Under the pieces are notes generated by a model, which saw nothing but the letters and a program-made list of their open reading frames with translations, was not told the origin of the DNA and did not search any database. From contig NZ_CP042305.1 in assembly GCF_007859675.1 (NCBI RefSeq), positions 682,001 to 746,000 of the forward strand: a stretch of 64,000 nt of DNA, read 5' to 3'. This DNA is from Humibacter ginsenosidimutans. Its GTDB lineage: Bacteria > Actinomycetota > Actinomycetes > Actinomycetales > Microbacteriaceae. Below, one piece after another: positions 36,110 through 47,803 of the stretch. Made by a program: the position numbers and the translations under genes. The first letter of the stretch is position 1. Every line of letters begins with the position of its first letter.

Positions 36110-37333
36110 TCAGGCGACGAGCCGCCGCACCACCGCGTCGGCCAGCAGCCGCCCCGTGCGGGTCAGTTCCACCGACCCGCGCAGGGCGGCTTTCGCGTCG
36201 ATCAGGCCGTCTGCGATGAGGCCGGCCACCGCATGCCTGCCCTCCCCGTGCAGCACGGACACCGGGAGCCCGTCACGGATCCGCACCCGCAGCAGCACGT
36301 CCTCGAACTCGCGGGTCGAGACATCAAGACTCTCCCTGCCTGCAGCCGGCGACTCCCCGGCGAGCACGCGTCCGGCGTAGGCGGCGGGATGCTTCACGTT
36401 CCACCACCGCACGCCACCGACATGGCTGTGCGCTCCGGGCCCGACGCCCCACCAGTCGTGGCCGAGCCAATAGCCGAGGTTGTGCCTGGAGCGGTGCGCG
36501 TCATCCTTCGCCCAGTTGCTCACCTCGTACCACTGATAGCCGTCCGCAGCGAGGCGGTCGTCGATCAGCTCGTACATGTCGGCCTGCAGATCGTCGTCGG
36601 GTTCCGGCACCTCGCCTCTCCGGATCTGTCTGGCGAGCTTGGTGCCGTCTTCCACGATGAGCGAGTACGCGGACAGATGATCGGGCTCGCAGGCGAGTGC
36701 GGAATCGACGGAGGCCGCCCAGTCTTCGAGCGATTCGCCGGGGGTTCCGTAGATGAGGTCGAGACTCACCTGGAGCCCTGCGTCCTTCGCCCATTGCACC
36801 ACCCGCGGAACGCGCGCCGGGTCGTGCGTGCGCTCGAGTGTGCGCAGAACATGGGGCACGGCGGACTGCATGCCGAACGAGACCCTGGTGAAGCCGGCGT
36901 GCGCCAACTCGGCGAGGTAGCGGGCATCCACGCTGTCCGGGTTGGCCTCCGTGGTGATCTCCGCGTCGTCCCCGAAACCGAAGTCCTCCCGCGCGCGCTG
37001 CAACACGGTGGCGAGATCACGGGAGGGCAGCAGCGTCGGGGTGCCCCCGCCGAAGAAGACCGTCGACGCGGGGCGGGCGGGAACGCCGGAGCGCCGCAAC
37101 GCCTCGACGGCGAAACTCAGCTCGAGCGCAGCCTGCTGCGCATAGTCGGTCTGCCGAACCCCGCGCAGCTCGGTCGCCGTGTAGGTGTTGAAGTCGCAGT
37201 ACCCGCAACGCACCCGACAGAACGGCACGTGCACGTAGAGACCGAAGTCGCGGCTCTCCGCGCCCTCGGCCGCGCTCGGCGGCAGCACTCCGTCTGCGGG
37301 CGCCGGATCACCGATCGGCAGAGCGCTCGGCAC
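36110..37333 (-). CDS. hemW: HemW-like radical SAM protein
   Basis: A 407-residue radical SAM protein. The 4Fe-4S motif is CRVRCGYC (CxxxCxxC) in LYVHVPFCRVRCGYCDFNTY; next come FFGGGTPTLLP, ITTEANPDSVD and VSFGMQS, and the C-terminal HemW domain follows. It was long annotated as oxygen-independent coproporphyrinogen oxidase, but HemW proteins are now viewed as heme chaperones. GTG 37333 has GGAGG six bases upstream and overlaps the DUF1990 gene by 26 bases, so the two are coupled. Confidence 0.94.
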   Translation of the reverse strand: MPSALPIGDPAPADGVLPPSAAEGAESRDFGLYVHVPFCRVRCGYCDFNTYTATELRGVRQTDYAQQAALELSFAVEALRRSGVPARPASTVFFGGGTPTLLPSRDLATVLQRAREDFGFGDDAEITTEANPDSVDARYLAELAHAGFTRVSFGMQSAVPHVLRTLERTHDPARVPRVVQWAKDAGLQVSLDLIYGTPGESLEDWAASVDSALACEPDHLSAYSLIVEDGTKLARQIRRGEVPEPDDDLQADMYELIDDRLAADGYQWYEVSNWAKDDAHRSRHNLGYWLGHDWWGVGPGAHSHVGGVRWWNVKHPAAYAGRVLAGESPAAGRESLDVSTREFEDVLLRVRIRDGLPVSVLHGEGRHAVAGLIADGLIDAKAALRGSVELTRTGRLLADAVVRRLVA

Positions 37334-38105
37334 CGATGGCCTCCGAGACGGATGTCGGCAGCGTCCCGTCGTTCACTGCCTCGTCTTTCACCGTCACATC
37401 GAGAGTCTCTGCGGGGTCCGGCTGGTCGTTCTCCCCTGTCGGGTTCTGGCCGATGGCCGGATTGCCGCTCACCGGATGGAGTGCACGCAGGTAGCGCTTC
37501 GCGAGCTGAGCCTGCGACGCCAGCACCACGGGAGCGATCACGGCACGCGCGCCGCCGGCCGCCCGTGAGAACGATCGCATCGTGAGCCACACCGAGCCGT
37601 CCTCGTGCTGCTCGACGACGAACGACTCCTCGCCCTGAAGAGGATGCCCGTGCATCGTGCCGTACCCGAAGCCGACGCGGTGCTCCTCGTCGATCACGTA
37701 GACGACGCGCACGGGCGCGTTCACGTGGAACGGGCCGAACGGCACCCGCAGACTCGCCGTCATGCCGTTGGAGATGTAGGGCTGTCCGTCTTCGTCGAAC
37801 ACCGCCTCCGTGCCGCGATGGGGCTCGAGCCGCTGCGGCGTGCCGTCGTCTGCGAAGCGCACGCCCGCATACTCCTCGCCCGTTCCCGGATCGACCTCGG
37901 TGACCTCGACTCCGCTGCCCCTCTGCACCCCCCAGGTCATCAGGGCGCGCGAGGAGGTCACGAACCTGTCGTCGCCGCTGCCCAGTCGCACCGACCTCAC
38001 GCGGGGCCGATAGCCCTTCGGAGGATGCTGCGCGAGGTCGGGTGCGAGCGTCGCGCCCACGGCGGCATACGTCACCGGCTGATCGGTGAAAGTACTACGT
38101 CGCAT
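37308..38105 (-). CDS. DUF1990 family protein
   Basis: A 265-residue protein with the DUF1990 fold over residues 1-190: TYAAVGATLAPDLAQHPPKGYRP at the start, VRVVYVIDEEHRVGFGYGTMHGHPLQGEESFVVE, and VWLTMRSFSRAAGGARAVIAPVV. The last 70 residues are acidic and low in complexity and are probably disordered. The family has no assigned activity. ATG 38105 is chosen because the conserved part begins just after it; the ribosome binding site is weak. It lies upstream of and overlaps hemW. Confidence 0.82.
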   Translation of the reverse strand: MRRSTFTDQPVTYAAVGATLAPDLAQHPPKGYRPRVRSVRLGSGDDRFVTSSRALMTWGVQRGSGVEVTEVDPGTGEEYAGVRFADDGTPQRLEPHRGTEAVFDEDGQPYISNGMTASLRVPFGPFHVNAPVRVVYVIDEEHRVGFGYGTMHGHPLQGEESFVVEQHEDGSVWLTMRSFSRAAGGARAVIAPVVLASQAQLAKRYLRALHPVSGNPAIGQNPTGENDQPDPAETLDVTVKDEAVNDGTLPTSVSEAIGAERSADR

Positions 38106-38252
38106 GGCTTTCGTGGACTCGTCCTTCGTCTCGGCGGTGGACAGGGCGAACGCTGCGCCCCCAATTCGCCCAGGCAGTCTAACCGACGTTGCCCGTGGCA
38201 TCCTGACCGTCGTCGGTCGCGGCCAGAGCCCATCGCGGGCGGAGGGGCGCGC

Positions 38253-40106
<1,854 letters not shown>

Positions 40107-40209
40107 CGTTCGGCAATTCTCCCATGAACGGGTTGGCCCTTCGTTCGCGCTGCTTCGTCAACGATTCGGCTGGCGTGGATGGCTCTGGTATCGTTGTCTG
40201 TTGGCTTGC

Positions 40210-40227
40210 GTGTGGTCTCTGCCACAC
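40210..40227 (+). promoter_or_regulatory. Hairpin in the rpsT 5' region
   Basis: GTGTGG-TCTCTG-CCACAC forms a six-pair hairpin about 80 bases before rpsT. A TATCGT -10-like box lies upstream at about 40191-40196. A role in S20 autoregulation is possible but not shown by the sequence. Confidence 0.35.
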
Positions 40228-40305
40228 GAGTGTCGTGGGATGCCCTCTCTCATCGCTCGACACGCATCCTGAACATCAACCATCGAACGGAAGACAAGAC
40301 CACTC

Positions 40306-40566
40306 GTGGCAAACATCAAGTCGCAGCTGAAGCGCATCAAGACCAACGAGAAGGCGCGCGAGCGCAACAAGGCCGTCAAGAGCGAGCTCAAGACCGCCGT
40401 CCGCGCCACCCGCGAGGCAGTCGCCGCCGGCGACAAGGACAAGGCGACCGCGTCGCTCGCCTACGCGAGCAAGAAGCTCGACAAGGCCGTCAGCAAGGGC
40501 GTCATCCACAAGAACCAGGCGGCGAACCGCAAGTCCGCGATCGCCAAGCAGGTCTCCGCGCTCTGA
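40306..40566 (+). CDS. rpsT: 30S ribosomal protein S20
   Basis: An 86-residue, Lys/Ala-rich helical ribosomal protein: [20 protein letters not shown] at the N-terminus and [19 protein letters not shown] at the end. Start GTG 40306, with GGAAGA about 11 bases upstream. A strong hairpin terminator follows 32 bases after the stop, so it is monocistronic. Confidence 0.98.
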   Translation: MANIKSQLKRIKTNEKARERNKAVKSELKTAVRATREAVAAGDKDKATASLAYASKKLDKAVSKGVIHKNQAANRKSAIAKQVSAL

Positions 40567-40598
40567 CTCCGAGCAGCATCCGCTGACACCAGCGATTC

Positions 40599-40627
40599 GA
40601 GGCCCCGTCCGAACTGGACGGGGCCTC
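40599..40627 (+). terminator. rpsT terminator hairpin
   Basis: A perfect 12-bp stem, GAGGCCCCGTCC with its complement, closes a five-base loop. The following bases are GTGCATTTGTG, so there is only a short T stretch. It may work in both directions between the convergent rpsT and holA genes. Confidence 0.8.
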
Positions 40628-40660
40628 GTGCATTTGTGAATGCCTTGTGCATTTGTGAAT
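40628..40660 (+). repeat. 14-bp direct repeat after the rpsT terminator
   Basis: GTGCATTTGTGAAT occurs at 40628-40641 and 40647-40660, five bases apart. It is AT-rich compared with its surroundings and lies between rpsT and holA. No gene overlaps it. Confidence 0.85.
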
Positions 40661-40733
40661 CGGTCAACGCCGTCGCGCGCAGCGGAGCTGGGGGGCGACT
40701 CGCCTTCGAGCGGGGCGTCGGAACGGAGCGCGT

Positions 40734-41864
40734 CTAGGGTCTGACCGCCTCGCCCCGCGAGCTCAGCACATCGATCATGCGCTCGAGCGCGAACTCGGGG
40801 TCCCGGCCGCCGCCCTTCACCTCTGCATCGGCGAGTGCGATCGCCTCGATGCCGCGGGCCAGCCCCTCGTCGGTCCAGCCCTGCAGGTCGCGGCGCGCAC
40901 GATCGACCTGCCAGGGCGCGAGGCCGAACTGCGACGCGAGCTGGGCAGAAGAGCCTCGCGCGCCCCAAAGCTTCGCCATCGTGCGCAGTTTGCTGGCGAA
41001 CGCGGCGACCATCGGCACGGGGTCGGCACCCGATGCCAGGGCGTGTCGCAGAGTGATCAGCGCCTCGCCGTGGCGCCCGGCCAGTGTCGCATCGGCCACC
41101 TTGAACGCGTTGGTCTCGACGCGACCGCCGTAGTACCGGTCGACGGTGGCCTCGGTGATCTCGGTAGAGGCATCCGAAATCAGCTGCTGGCAGGCCGATG
41201 CCAGCTCGGCGAGATCGTCGGCGAAGGCACTCGTCACGGCACGGAGAGCCCCGGGGGTCGCCTTCTTGCCTGCCATGCGGAACTCGGCCTGCGCGAAGTC
41301 GTACTTGTCGGCGTCGCGCTTGAGTTCGGAGCACACCACCTCGACTCCCCCGCCGACTCCTGAGCGGATGCCGTCGAGGAACTTCTTGCCCCGTTGTCCT
41401 CCCCCGTGGCGAACCACCACCGTGGTGTCATCGGCCGGTGCCTGCAGGTAGACCAGAAGCTCCTCGATGAAAGCATCGTTCGCCTTCTCCGCGGACGACA
41501 CCCTGATCAGACGCGGCTCGCCGAAGAGGGAGGGGCTGGCGAACGAGGCGAGGTCGCCCGGAACGTATTCCGCTGCGTTCACATCGGAGATCTCGACGCT
41601 GGGGTCGCTCTGGCGCAGGCTGTCGCGCAGCAGACGCGCCGCGCGATCGGCGAGTACCGTCTCGGTGCCGCTGATCAGCACGACGGGGGCGGCACGCACC
41701 TCGCTCCACTTCAGCTCCGGGATGACCGTCTTCGTCGACGCGCCACGCTGCGCGGTCGCGGTGCGGCCGCCGGCGCGCGCGCCGGACGCACTCCCCCCGA
41801 GGTCCGTGCCCCCGTGTTCCTCGCCGGCATCGCTCCACGCTTCCTTCTGCTCTGCGCCCGGCAC
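40734..41864 (-). CDS. holA: DNA polymerase III, delta subunit
   Basis: A 376-residue clamp-loader subunit that opens the sliding clamp. The recognisable part begins KTVIPELKWSEVRAAPVVLISGTETVLADRAARLLRD, then VVRHGGGQRGKKFLDGI, and the C-terminal collar domain has LITLRHALASGADPVPMVAAFASKLRTMAKL and LGAPW-like QFGLAPWQVDRARRDLQGW. The first 50 residues are variable; GTG 41864 is chosen because TAGGCT lies some 30 bases upstream and extension to GTG 41909 would run across that box. It follows comEC in the same direction. Confidence 0.9.
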   Translation of the reverse strand: MPGAEQKEAWSDAGEEHGGTDLGGSASGARAGGRTATAQRGASTKTVIPELKWSEVRAAPVVLISGTETVLADRAARLLRDSLRQSDPSVEISDVNAAEYVPGDLASFASPSLFGEPRLIRVSSAEKANDAFIEELLVYLQAPADDTTVVVRHGGGQRGKKFLDGIRSGVGGGVEVVCSELKRDADKYDFAQAEFRMAGKKATPGALRAVTSAFADDLAELASACQQLISDASTEITEATVDRYYGGRVETNAFKVADATLAGRHGEALITLRHALASGADPVPMVAAFASKLRTMAKLWGARGSSAQLASQFGLAPWQVDRARRDLQGWTDEGLARGIEAIALADAEVKGGGRDPEFALERMIDVLSSRGEAVRP

Positions 41865-41951
41865 GACAGCCGTCGTCCGTCCGGGCCGAACCAGCCTATG
41901 GCCTGCCACCGACCGTGCGGCCCGACGTGCCCAGGCGCCGGCCGCGGCAGC

Positions 41952-44324
41952 TCATCCCGGTCTGGCGAGCTGCGCCGGGCTCCCATGCCGTGCGGTCCAC
42001 GTGCGCAGGCCGCCGCTCCCGTCGGCCGCGACCATCAGCATGCCTTCGACATCGGTGCGCATCACCGCTGTTCCGCTGCGGGCGAGGATTCCGAGAGCCG
42101 TCGAGGTGGGATGCCCGTAGTCGTTGCCGGCTCCGCACGAGATGAGTCCCACCCGTGCGTGGAGGTGCTGATACAGGGCTTCTGACTGATCGCGCGACCC
42201 GTGATGGGCGACCTTCACCACGTCGACCTGAGGCACGCGACCGGTCGCCAGCAGCGCATCCTGGGCCCGCTCGTCGAGGTCGCCCAGGAAGAGTGTGTTC
42301 AGTCCGCTGCCGCTGAACAGCACGGTGACACTCTGCTCGTTGCCGGGTTCCATTCCCTTGGGGTCGGAGTCCGGCCACAGCACTCGCCACGACATCGCGC
42401 CGAGTCGCCCCCGGTCGCCCGTCTGAGCGTGATGCACGCTGGCGCCGCCTTTCGCGAGTTGGTCATCGAGTCGTTCGCCGCGAACATCCGTCTCAGGCCC
42501 GACCAACGCCATGCCGACCTTGCCGACGACCGCGGCCGTGCCTCCGACATGATCCAGGTCGTAGTGCGTCAGCACGAGCAGGTCGATGCGATGCACGCCG
42601 AGCGCATCCAGGCAGGTCGTCAGCCGGGCGGGGTCGGGGCCGGTGTCGACGAGAGCGTGGATGCCCCGGCTCGCGATCACGAGTGCGTCGCCCTGCCCGA
42701 TGTCGCACGCGGCGATGGACCAGTCGGTCGGTCTCGATGCGGCCTCCGCCACCTGCGCACCGACCACCCCGGCGAGTGACCACGCCACGACGGCAGCGCT
42801 CGAGATGAGTGCAACGACGCGTGCGACACGTGCTGAGCGAGTGACGGGCCGCACCACGACGAGCACGATCGCCACGGTCACCACCAGCATCAGCACGAGG
42901 CCGACCACACCGCCCAACCATGCCATCCCGCTGCCGGGCAGGGCGGCCGCGACCCGGGCGACCTCGGCGATCCATGCGGAAGGCAGCCATGCGAGATGAG
43001 CCAAGAACGATCCGGCTGCGCCCCAGAACGGCAGCACGAGGCAGGAGAGAAGCCCCAGCACCGTGGCGATCGGTGCTGCCGGTTCCGCCGCGAGATTGGC
43101 GAGGACTCCGTACACGGGCACCGTGGGGTTCAGCATGAGGAGTACGGGCTGACAGGCGACCTGAGCAGCGATCGGCACGGCGAGCACGGCGGCGACGCGC
43201 GCGGGCATCCAGACGCCGAGCCGCGCCGCCAGCGGCGGCGCGAGCAGCAGCAGCGCTCCCGTCGCGAGCACGGACAGGGCGAAGCCGTAATCGACGGCGA
43301 GCCACGGGTCAACGGCCAGCAGGCCGACGACAGCGAGCGACAGCGCCGGAACGGCACGAGCACCACGGCCGCCCCAGCCGCCGATGACGACGACCGTCGC
43401 CATCACGGCGGCGCGCAGCACGCTGGGCTGCGGGGTCACGAGCACCACGAAACCGAGCAGTGCCGTCAAAGACGCCACCGCTCGGCCGCCCCTGCCGAGC
43501 CCGATCGCTCCGGCCGCCGCACCGACCAGCGAGACGACCACGGCACAGTTCGCGCCGGAGACCGCCGTCAAGTGCGTCAGGCTCGCCTGTTTCATGTCGG
43601 CGGACAGGGACGCCGGAAGTCCGTGGACATCGCCGATGGCCAGTCCCGGCAGAAGAGCTCCTCCGTCGCCAGGCAACTTCGCCGCCTGAGTCGAGAAGCG
43701 GGATCGTATGGCGTTCGCCGCTCTTAAGAAGGCCGGCGGCGATCCGACCACACGCGGCAGCGCCGAGGCGTACACCAGAGCAGCCGTCTCGGACGACGAC
43801 GGAAGCAGCGTCAGCGTGCCCTTCACCTCGATCGCGTCGCCGATGCTCACCGTCGTGCCCTTGGGCACGAACACGAGAACGGGCATGCTCACCGACTCGT
43901 GAGCGGAGCCCGCAGCCACCGAGCGGACCGTCGCCGTGAATCTCGTGCCCGCGTCCCTGGTCGCACTCCCCGCTGCGACCTGCGGCAGAGACGTGGCCTC
44001 GGCGCGAACCGTCACCATGTGATGCGCAAGCTCGCCGACTGCATCCGGATGCCTGCCGGGCATGGCCGCTGCCGCCGACGTCGCGACCAGCGCGGCTGCC
44101 GCGGCGGCCACGCATGCAGCCGCCGCGGTCGCGGCCCATCGCCGGGCCGGAGCGGCGCTCGCGGCCCGTGCGACGCGCGTGCCGAGGACGACGGCGAGTG
44201 CGGCGGCCGCGATCGCCCCCGCCCACAGGGCGATGGCGAACCACCAGCCGTGAGAGAGCGCGATGGCCGCCGCCGCGCCGACCCAGGCAGCCAGCGCGGG
44301 CACGGCGAGCCGCAGATCGATCAT
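41952..44324 (-). CDS. comEC: ComEC/Rec2-type DNA uptake channel protein
   Basis: A 790-residue membrane protein. The N-terminal half has several helices and an OB-like domain (about residues 90-190, SVSMPVLVFVPKGTTVSIGDAIEVKGTL); the competence domain follows with LTAVSGANCAVVVSLVGAA and multiple helices. The C-terminal 250 residues form a metallo-beta-lactamase-like domain with THYDLDHVGG, LGDLDERAQ and VAHHGSRDQ. ComEC carries single-stranded DNA across the membrane in competent bacteria, with the hydrolase domain possibly degrading the other strand. The ATG overlaps the comEA stop by one base. Natural competence cannot be inferred, because these genes are common in non-competent actinobacteria. 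Confidence 0.93.
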   Translation of the reverse strand: MIDLRLAVPALAAWVGAAAAIALSHGWWFAIALWAGAIAAAALAVVLGTRVARAASAAPARRWAATAAAACVAAAAAALVATSAAAAMPGRHPDAVGELAHHMVTVRAEATSLPQVAAGSATRDAGTRFTATVRSVAAGSAHESVSMPVLVFVPKGTTVSIGDAIEVKGTLTLLPSSSETAALVYASALPRVVGSPPAFLRAANAIRSRFSTQAAKLPGDGGALLPGLAIGDVHGLPASLSADMKQASLTHLTAVSGANCAVVVSLVGAAAGAIGLGRGGRAVASLTALLGFVVLVTPQPSVLRAAVMATVVVIGGWGGRGARAVPALSLAVVGLLAVDPWLAVDYGFALSVLATGALLLLAPPLAARLGVWMPARVAAVLAVPIAAQVACQPVLLMLNPTVPVYGVLANLAAEPAAPIATVLGLLSCLVLPFWGAAGSFLAHLAWLPSAWIAEVARVAAALPGSGMAWLGGVVGLVLMLVVTVAIVLVVVRPVTRSARVARVVALISSAAVVAWSLAGVVGAQVAEAASRPTDWSIAACDIGQGDALVIASRGIHALVDTGPDPARLTTCLDALGVHRIDLLVLTHYDLDHVGGTAAVVGKVGMALVGPETDVRGERLDDQLAKGGASVHHAQTGDRGRLGAMSWRVLWPDSDPKGMEPGNEQSVTVLFSGSGLNTLFLGDLDERAQDALLATGRVPQVDVVKVAHHGSRDQSEALYQHLHARVGLISCGAGNDYGHPTSTALGILARSGTAVMRTDVEGMLMVAADGSGGLRTWTARHGSPAQLARPG

Positions 44325-44986
44325 CAGACGGTCACCTGGTCTTTGAGAGCGTCGAACGTCTTCTGCCCGACGCCGCTGATGTTCATGAGGTCTTCCACCG
44401 AGGTGAAACGGCCGTTCTGCGTTCGCCAGTCGAGGATCTTCGCGGCCATCGCCGGGCCCACCCGAGGCAGGGTCTCCAGCTCGGTCTCCGTCGCCGTGTT
44501 GAGGTTCACCTTGCCGCCGGCGATCCCACCTGCTCCTGCAGCGCCGTTCGCGCTTCCCACGGGCGAGGTCACCGTCTCGCCCACGTGCGGCACGATCAAC
44601 TGTTCGCCGTCACTGAGCTGACGCGCGAGGTTGACCCCCGACTGGTCGGCGTCATGGGTCATGCCGCCTGCGGCACCCACGGCATCCACGACCCGCGATC
44701 CCGTCGGCAGTGTGTAGAGCCCCGGATGCGTGACGGCTCCCAGCACGTGCACGTAGAGCACGGCGGCCACCGTCGGAGTGGCGGTGACCGATGCCGCAGA
44801 GGTGATCGTGACCGCAGGCACATCGGAACTCTCGCCGTGCGGAGACAGCATTCCGACGAGCACGGCGATGGCGAAAGCGCCGATCAGCAGCAACACCGCG
44901 GCGCCTACACCGACGCGCAGCATCACCCGGCGCGGGACGGTTCGCGAACGCGGTGCGAGCTGGTCGAAGGGGTCGTCGGCATCCAC
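44324..44986 (-). CDS. comEA: ComEA-type helix-hairpin-helix DNA-binding protein
   Basis: A 220-residue membrane-anchored protein. One helix at about residues 24-46 (VGVGAAVLLLIGAFAIAVLVG) is followed by a linker, an SLBB domain (VLYVHVLGAVTHPGLYTLPTGSRVVDAV) and two helix-hairpin-helix motifs at the C-terminus (NLNTATETELETLPRVGPAMA, LMNISGVGQKTF). It binds incoming double-stranded DNA and passes it to ComEC. GTG 44986 is preceded by TAGCGT seven bases upstream. Confidence 0.94.
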   Translation of the reverse strand: MDADDPFDQLAPRSRTVPRRVMLRVGVGAAVLLLIGAFAIAVLVGMLSPHGESSDVPAVTITSAASVTATPTVAAVLYVHVLGAVTHPGLYTLPTGSRVVDAVGAAGGMTHDADQSGVNLARQLSDGEQLIVPHVGETVTSPVGSANGAAGAGGIAGGKVNLNTATETELETLPRVGPAMAAKILDWRTQNGRFTSVEDLMNISGVGQKTFDALKDQVTV

Positions 44987-44993
44987 TCCCGCG

Positions 44994-44999
44994 ACGCTA
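44994..44999 (-). promoter_or_regulatory. -10 box of comEA-comEC (leaderless)
   Basis: TAGCGT on the minus strand, seven bases upstream of GTG 44986. Confidence 0.5.
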
Positions 45000-45111
45000 C
45001 GGCGCGGGAACGCTCCCCTCGCCCGAGAACGGACGGGAGTGCAGAAGTCCGTGACCGAGCACGGCTGTGGAGGCCGAGTCGCGGTTGACCGACGACCCGA
45101 CCTCCGTCACG

Positions 45112-47685
45112 TCACTTCTTGGTCGCGATGTTCACCAGCCGCGGTGCGCGCACGATCACGGCAGCGATCTCACGAGCACCGAGTGCACGGTGGACCGGTT
45201 CTGATGCCCGAGCCAGCGCCTCGAGCTCGTCCGCGCCGACGTGCGGTGAGACTTCGAAGCGGTCGCGCACCTTGCCGTCGACCTGCACGATGGCCGTCAC
45301 CGAGTCCTCGACGAGCAGGCTCGGGTCGGCCTTGCGCCAGGTCTGGGCTGCGACGGTCGGCTCGTAGCCGAGCGCCTGCCACATGTCTTCTGCCGTGTAC
45401 GGGGCGAACAGGTTGAGCACGAGCGTAACGGTCTCGGCGGCCTCGCGCACCGCCGCATCCTGCGGTCCGGCACCCGAGTCGATGACCTTGCGGGTGGCGT
45501 TGACCAGCTCCATCAGGCGAGCGACGACCACGTTGAACTTGTACGACTCGATGAGTCCAGGAGCGTCGGCCAGCAGACGGTGTGTGACGCGGCGAAGTGC
45601 GGTGTCTCCCGTCTTCCATTCCACGTCGGGCGAGCTGGTCACGTCGTGCGCGACTCGCCAGGCACGCGCGAGGAACTTCGCGCTTCCTGCTGCCGACACG
45701 TCGGCCCAGTCGATGTCGTCTTCCGGCGGGCCGGCGAACGCGAGCGTGACGCGCAGCGCGTCCGCACCGTGTTGACGCAGCTCGTCGGCGAACTCCACGA
45801 GGTTGCCCTTCGACTTGCTCATGGCCGCCCCGTTGAGGATGACCTGTCCCTGGTTGAGCAGAGACGTGAAGGGTTCGGTGAAGGACACGTAGCCGAGGTC
45901 GAAGAGCACCTTGGTGATGAAGCGCGAATAGAGCAGGTGGAGAATGGCGTGCTCGACTCCGCCGACGTACTGGTCGACGGGCGCCCACTTCTCGACCTCT
46001 GCCGGGTCGAAGGCCTGCGTGTCGTCGTTGGCGGAGAGATACCGCAGGTAATACCAGGAGCTGTCGACGAACGTGTCCATCGTGTCGCTGTCGCGCGTCG
46101 CAGCGCCGCCGCACTTCGGGCAGTCCACGGTCGCCCACTCGGTGGCGGCGCCCAAGGGGCTGGTCCCCTTGGGCTTGAGGTCGAGGCCCTCCGCATCGGG
46201 CAGGCGAACCGGGAGCTGGTCCTCGGGAACCGGGACCTCGCCGCACGTCTCGCAGTGAATGATCGGGATCGGGGTGCCCCAGTACCGCTGGCGCGAGATG
46301 AGCCAGTCGCGCAGGCGGAAGTTGCGGGATGCGCGGCCGATCGAAGCGGCATCCAACGCCTCGATGACGCGATGGATGGCGTTGTTCTTGCTGAGACCGT
46401 TGAAGGGACCCGAGTTGATGAGTCGGCCGTCGCCGGTGAGCGCGACACCCGTCTCTGCGGGGTCGAGCGGCGGCAGGTCGTCGGGCAGCACGGCCTCTCC
46501 CGTCTCGGGATCGGTCGGGATGATCGGGATCGCGCCCGTCACCGGGGCATTCGTGTCGACGACCACGCGAACGGGAAGTCCGAAAGCGCGGGCGAAGTCG
46601 AGGTCGCGCTGATCGTGCGCGGGAACGGCCATGATCGCGCCGTGCCCGTAGTCGGCCAGCACGTAGTCGGCAGCCCAGATCGGGATGCGCTCCCCATTGA
46701 GCGGATTGACCGCGTACCTGTCGAGGAAGACGCCGGTCTTCTCGCGGTCGCTGCTCAACCGCTCGATATCTGTGGTCGCCTGTGTCTGCTTGAGATAGTC
46801 GTCGAAGCGCTCCCGCACGGCGGGATCCGCGTCGGCGACCAGCTCCGCGGCGAGGTCGGAATCGGGTGCGACGACCATGAAGGTCGCGCCGTAGAGCGTG
46901 TCGGGCCGCGTCGTGTAGATCGAGATCGGCTCGTCGCGCCCCTCGATGGCGAACTCGACGTCGGCGCCGACGGATCGCCCGATCCAGTTGCGCTGCATCG
47001 TCAGCACGCGCGGGGGCCACGCGCCCTCGAGCTGATTCAGGTCGTCGAGCAGTCGGTCGCCGTAGTCCGTGACCCGGAAATACCACTGGGTCAGCTTCTT
47101 CTTCTCGACCAGGAAGCCGCAGCGCTCGCACCGGCCGTCGACGACCTGCTCGTTGGCGAGCACGGTCTGGTCGTTGGGGCACCAGTTGACCGTGCCTGCC
47201 TTGCGATACGCCAGCCCCTTCTCGTACAGCTTGAGGAACAGCCACTGGTTCCACTTGTAGTACTCGGGGTCGCTGGTGTGCAGCTCGCGGCTCCAGTCGA
47301 ACGACGGCGCGTAGAGCCTGAAGCTGCGCTTCTGCTGCGCGATGTTGTCGTACGTCCAGCCGCGCGGGTCGATGCCTCGCTTGATCGCGGCGTTCTCGGC
47401 CGGCAGGCCGAACGAGTCCCAGCCGATCGGGTGCAGCACATTGAAGCCCTGCTGACGCCAGTAGCGCGCGACGATGTCGCCGAACCCGAAGGCTTCCGCA
47501 TGACCCATGTGCAGGTCGCCTGACGGGTAGGGGAACATGTCGAGCACGTACTTGCGCGGGCGCTTGTCGCCTGGCGCATCGGTGCGGAACGGCTGCAGCT
47601 CCTCCCACACCGGAAGCCACTTCGCCTGGATGGCGGCGAAGTCGTAGCGGGCGTCTGACGCCTCTCGCTCGTCGGGATGTGGCAC
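45112..47685 (-). CDS. leuS: Leucyl-tRNA synthetase
   Basis: An 857-residue class I synthetase. The HIGH-type motif is [14 protein letters not shown], the editing domain has [17 protein letters not shown] (as [16 protein letters not shown]), and the KMSKS-type motif is [13 protein letters not shown]. Zinc-type cysteines occur as CPNDQ...CERCG and CETCG, CPKCGG. GTG 47685 is chosen because GAGAG lies four bases upstream and the conserved start [16 protein letters not shown] follows; in-frame codons to 47736 would include a hairpin. Length is normal for the bacterial type. Confidence 0.96.
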   Translation of the reverse strand: MPHPDEREASDARYDFAAIQAKWLPVWEELQPFRTDAPGDKRPRKYVLDMFPYPSGDLHMGHAEAFGFGDIVARYWRQQGFNVLHPIGWDSFGLPAENAAIKRGIDPRGWTYDNIAQQKRSFRLYAPSFDWSRELHTSDPEYYKWNQWLFLKLYEKGLAYRKAGTVNWCPNDQTVLANEQVVDGRCERCGFLVEKKKLTQWYFRVTDYGDRLLDDLNQLEGAWPPRVLTMQRNWIGRSVGADVEFAIEGRDEPISIYTTRPDTLYGATFMVVAPDSDLAAELVADADPAVRERFDDYLKQTQATTDIERLSSDREKTGVFLDRYAVNPLNGERIPIWAADYVLADYGHGAIMAVPAHDQRDLDFARAFGLPVRVVVDTNAPVTGAIPIIPTDPETGEAVLPDDLPPLDPAETGVALTGDGRLINSGPFNGLSKNNAIHRVIEALDAASIGRASRNFRLRDWLISRQRYWGTPIPIIHCETCGEVPVPEDQLPVRLPDAEGLDLKPKGTSPLGAATEWATVDCPKCGGAATRDSDTMDTFVDSSWYYLRYLSANDDTQAFDPAEVEKWAPVDQYVGGVEHAILHLLYSRFITKVLFDLGYVSFTEPFTSLLNQGQVILNGAAMSKSKGNLVEFADELRQHGADALRVTLAFAGPPEDDIDWADVSAAGSAKFLARAWRVAHDVTSSPDVEWKTGDTALRRVTHRLLADAPGLIESYKFNVVVARLMELVNATRKVIDSGAGPQDAAVREAAETVTLVLNLFAPYTAEDMWQALGYEPTVAAQTWRKADPSLLVEDSVTAIVQVDGKVRDRFEVSPHVGADELEALARASEPVHRALGAREIAAVIVRAPRLVNIATKK

Positions 47686-47714
47686 GTCGCTCTCAATCTC
47701 TGTGCGGGGAGGAT

Positions 47715-47760
47715 GTGCGGACCCCGGCGTCCGCACGGAAAAAGGGGCTCTCCAAGATTA
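47715..47760 (-). promoter_or_regulatory. leuS promoter and 5' UTR hairpin
   Basis: TAATCT at 47755-47760 is a good -10. Transcription from it would give a 5' UTR of about 60 bases containing a perfect eight-pair hairpin, GTGCGGAC-GCCGGG-GTCCGCAC at 47736-47715. No leader peptide or T-box features are visible, so its effect is unknown. Confidence 0.5.
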
Positions 47761-47803
47761 CCCGCTCGTGTCGTCCAGGTTTCCGTCGATCGACGTGGCG
47801 TCT

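Noticed and set aside
41952..44986. Evidence that the organism is naturally competent
   Set aside because: comEA and comEC are widespread in actinobacteria not known to be transformable, and no pilus or other uptake genes are in the window.
47715..47736. Hairpin upstream of leuS as a terminator
   Set aside because: On the minus strand the T run precedes rather than follows the stem, and the hairpin lies downstream of a good -10 box, so it belongs to the leuS 5' UTR.
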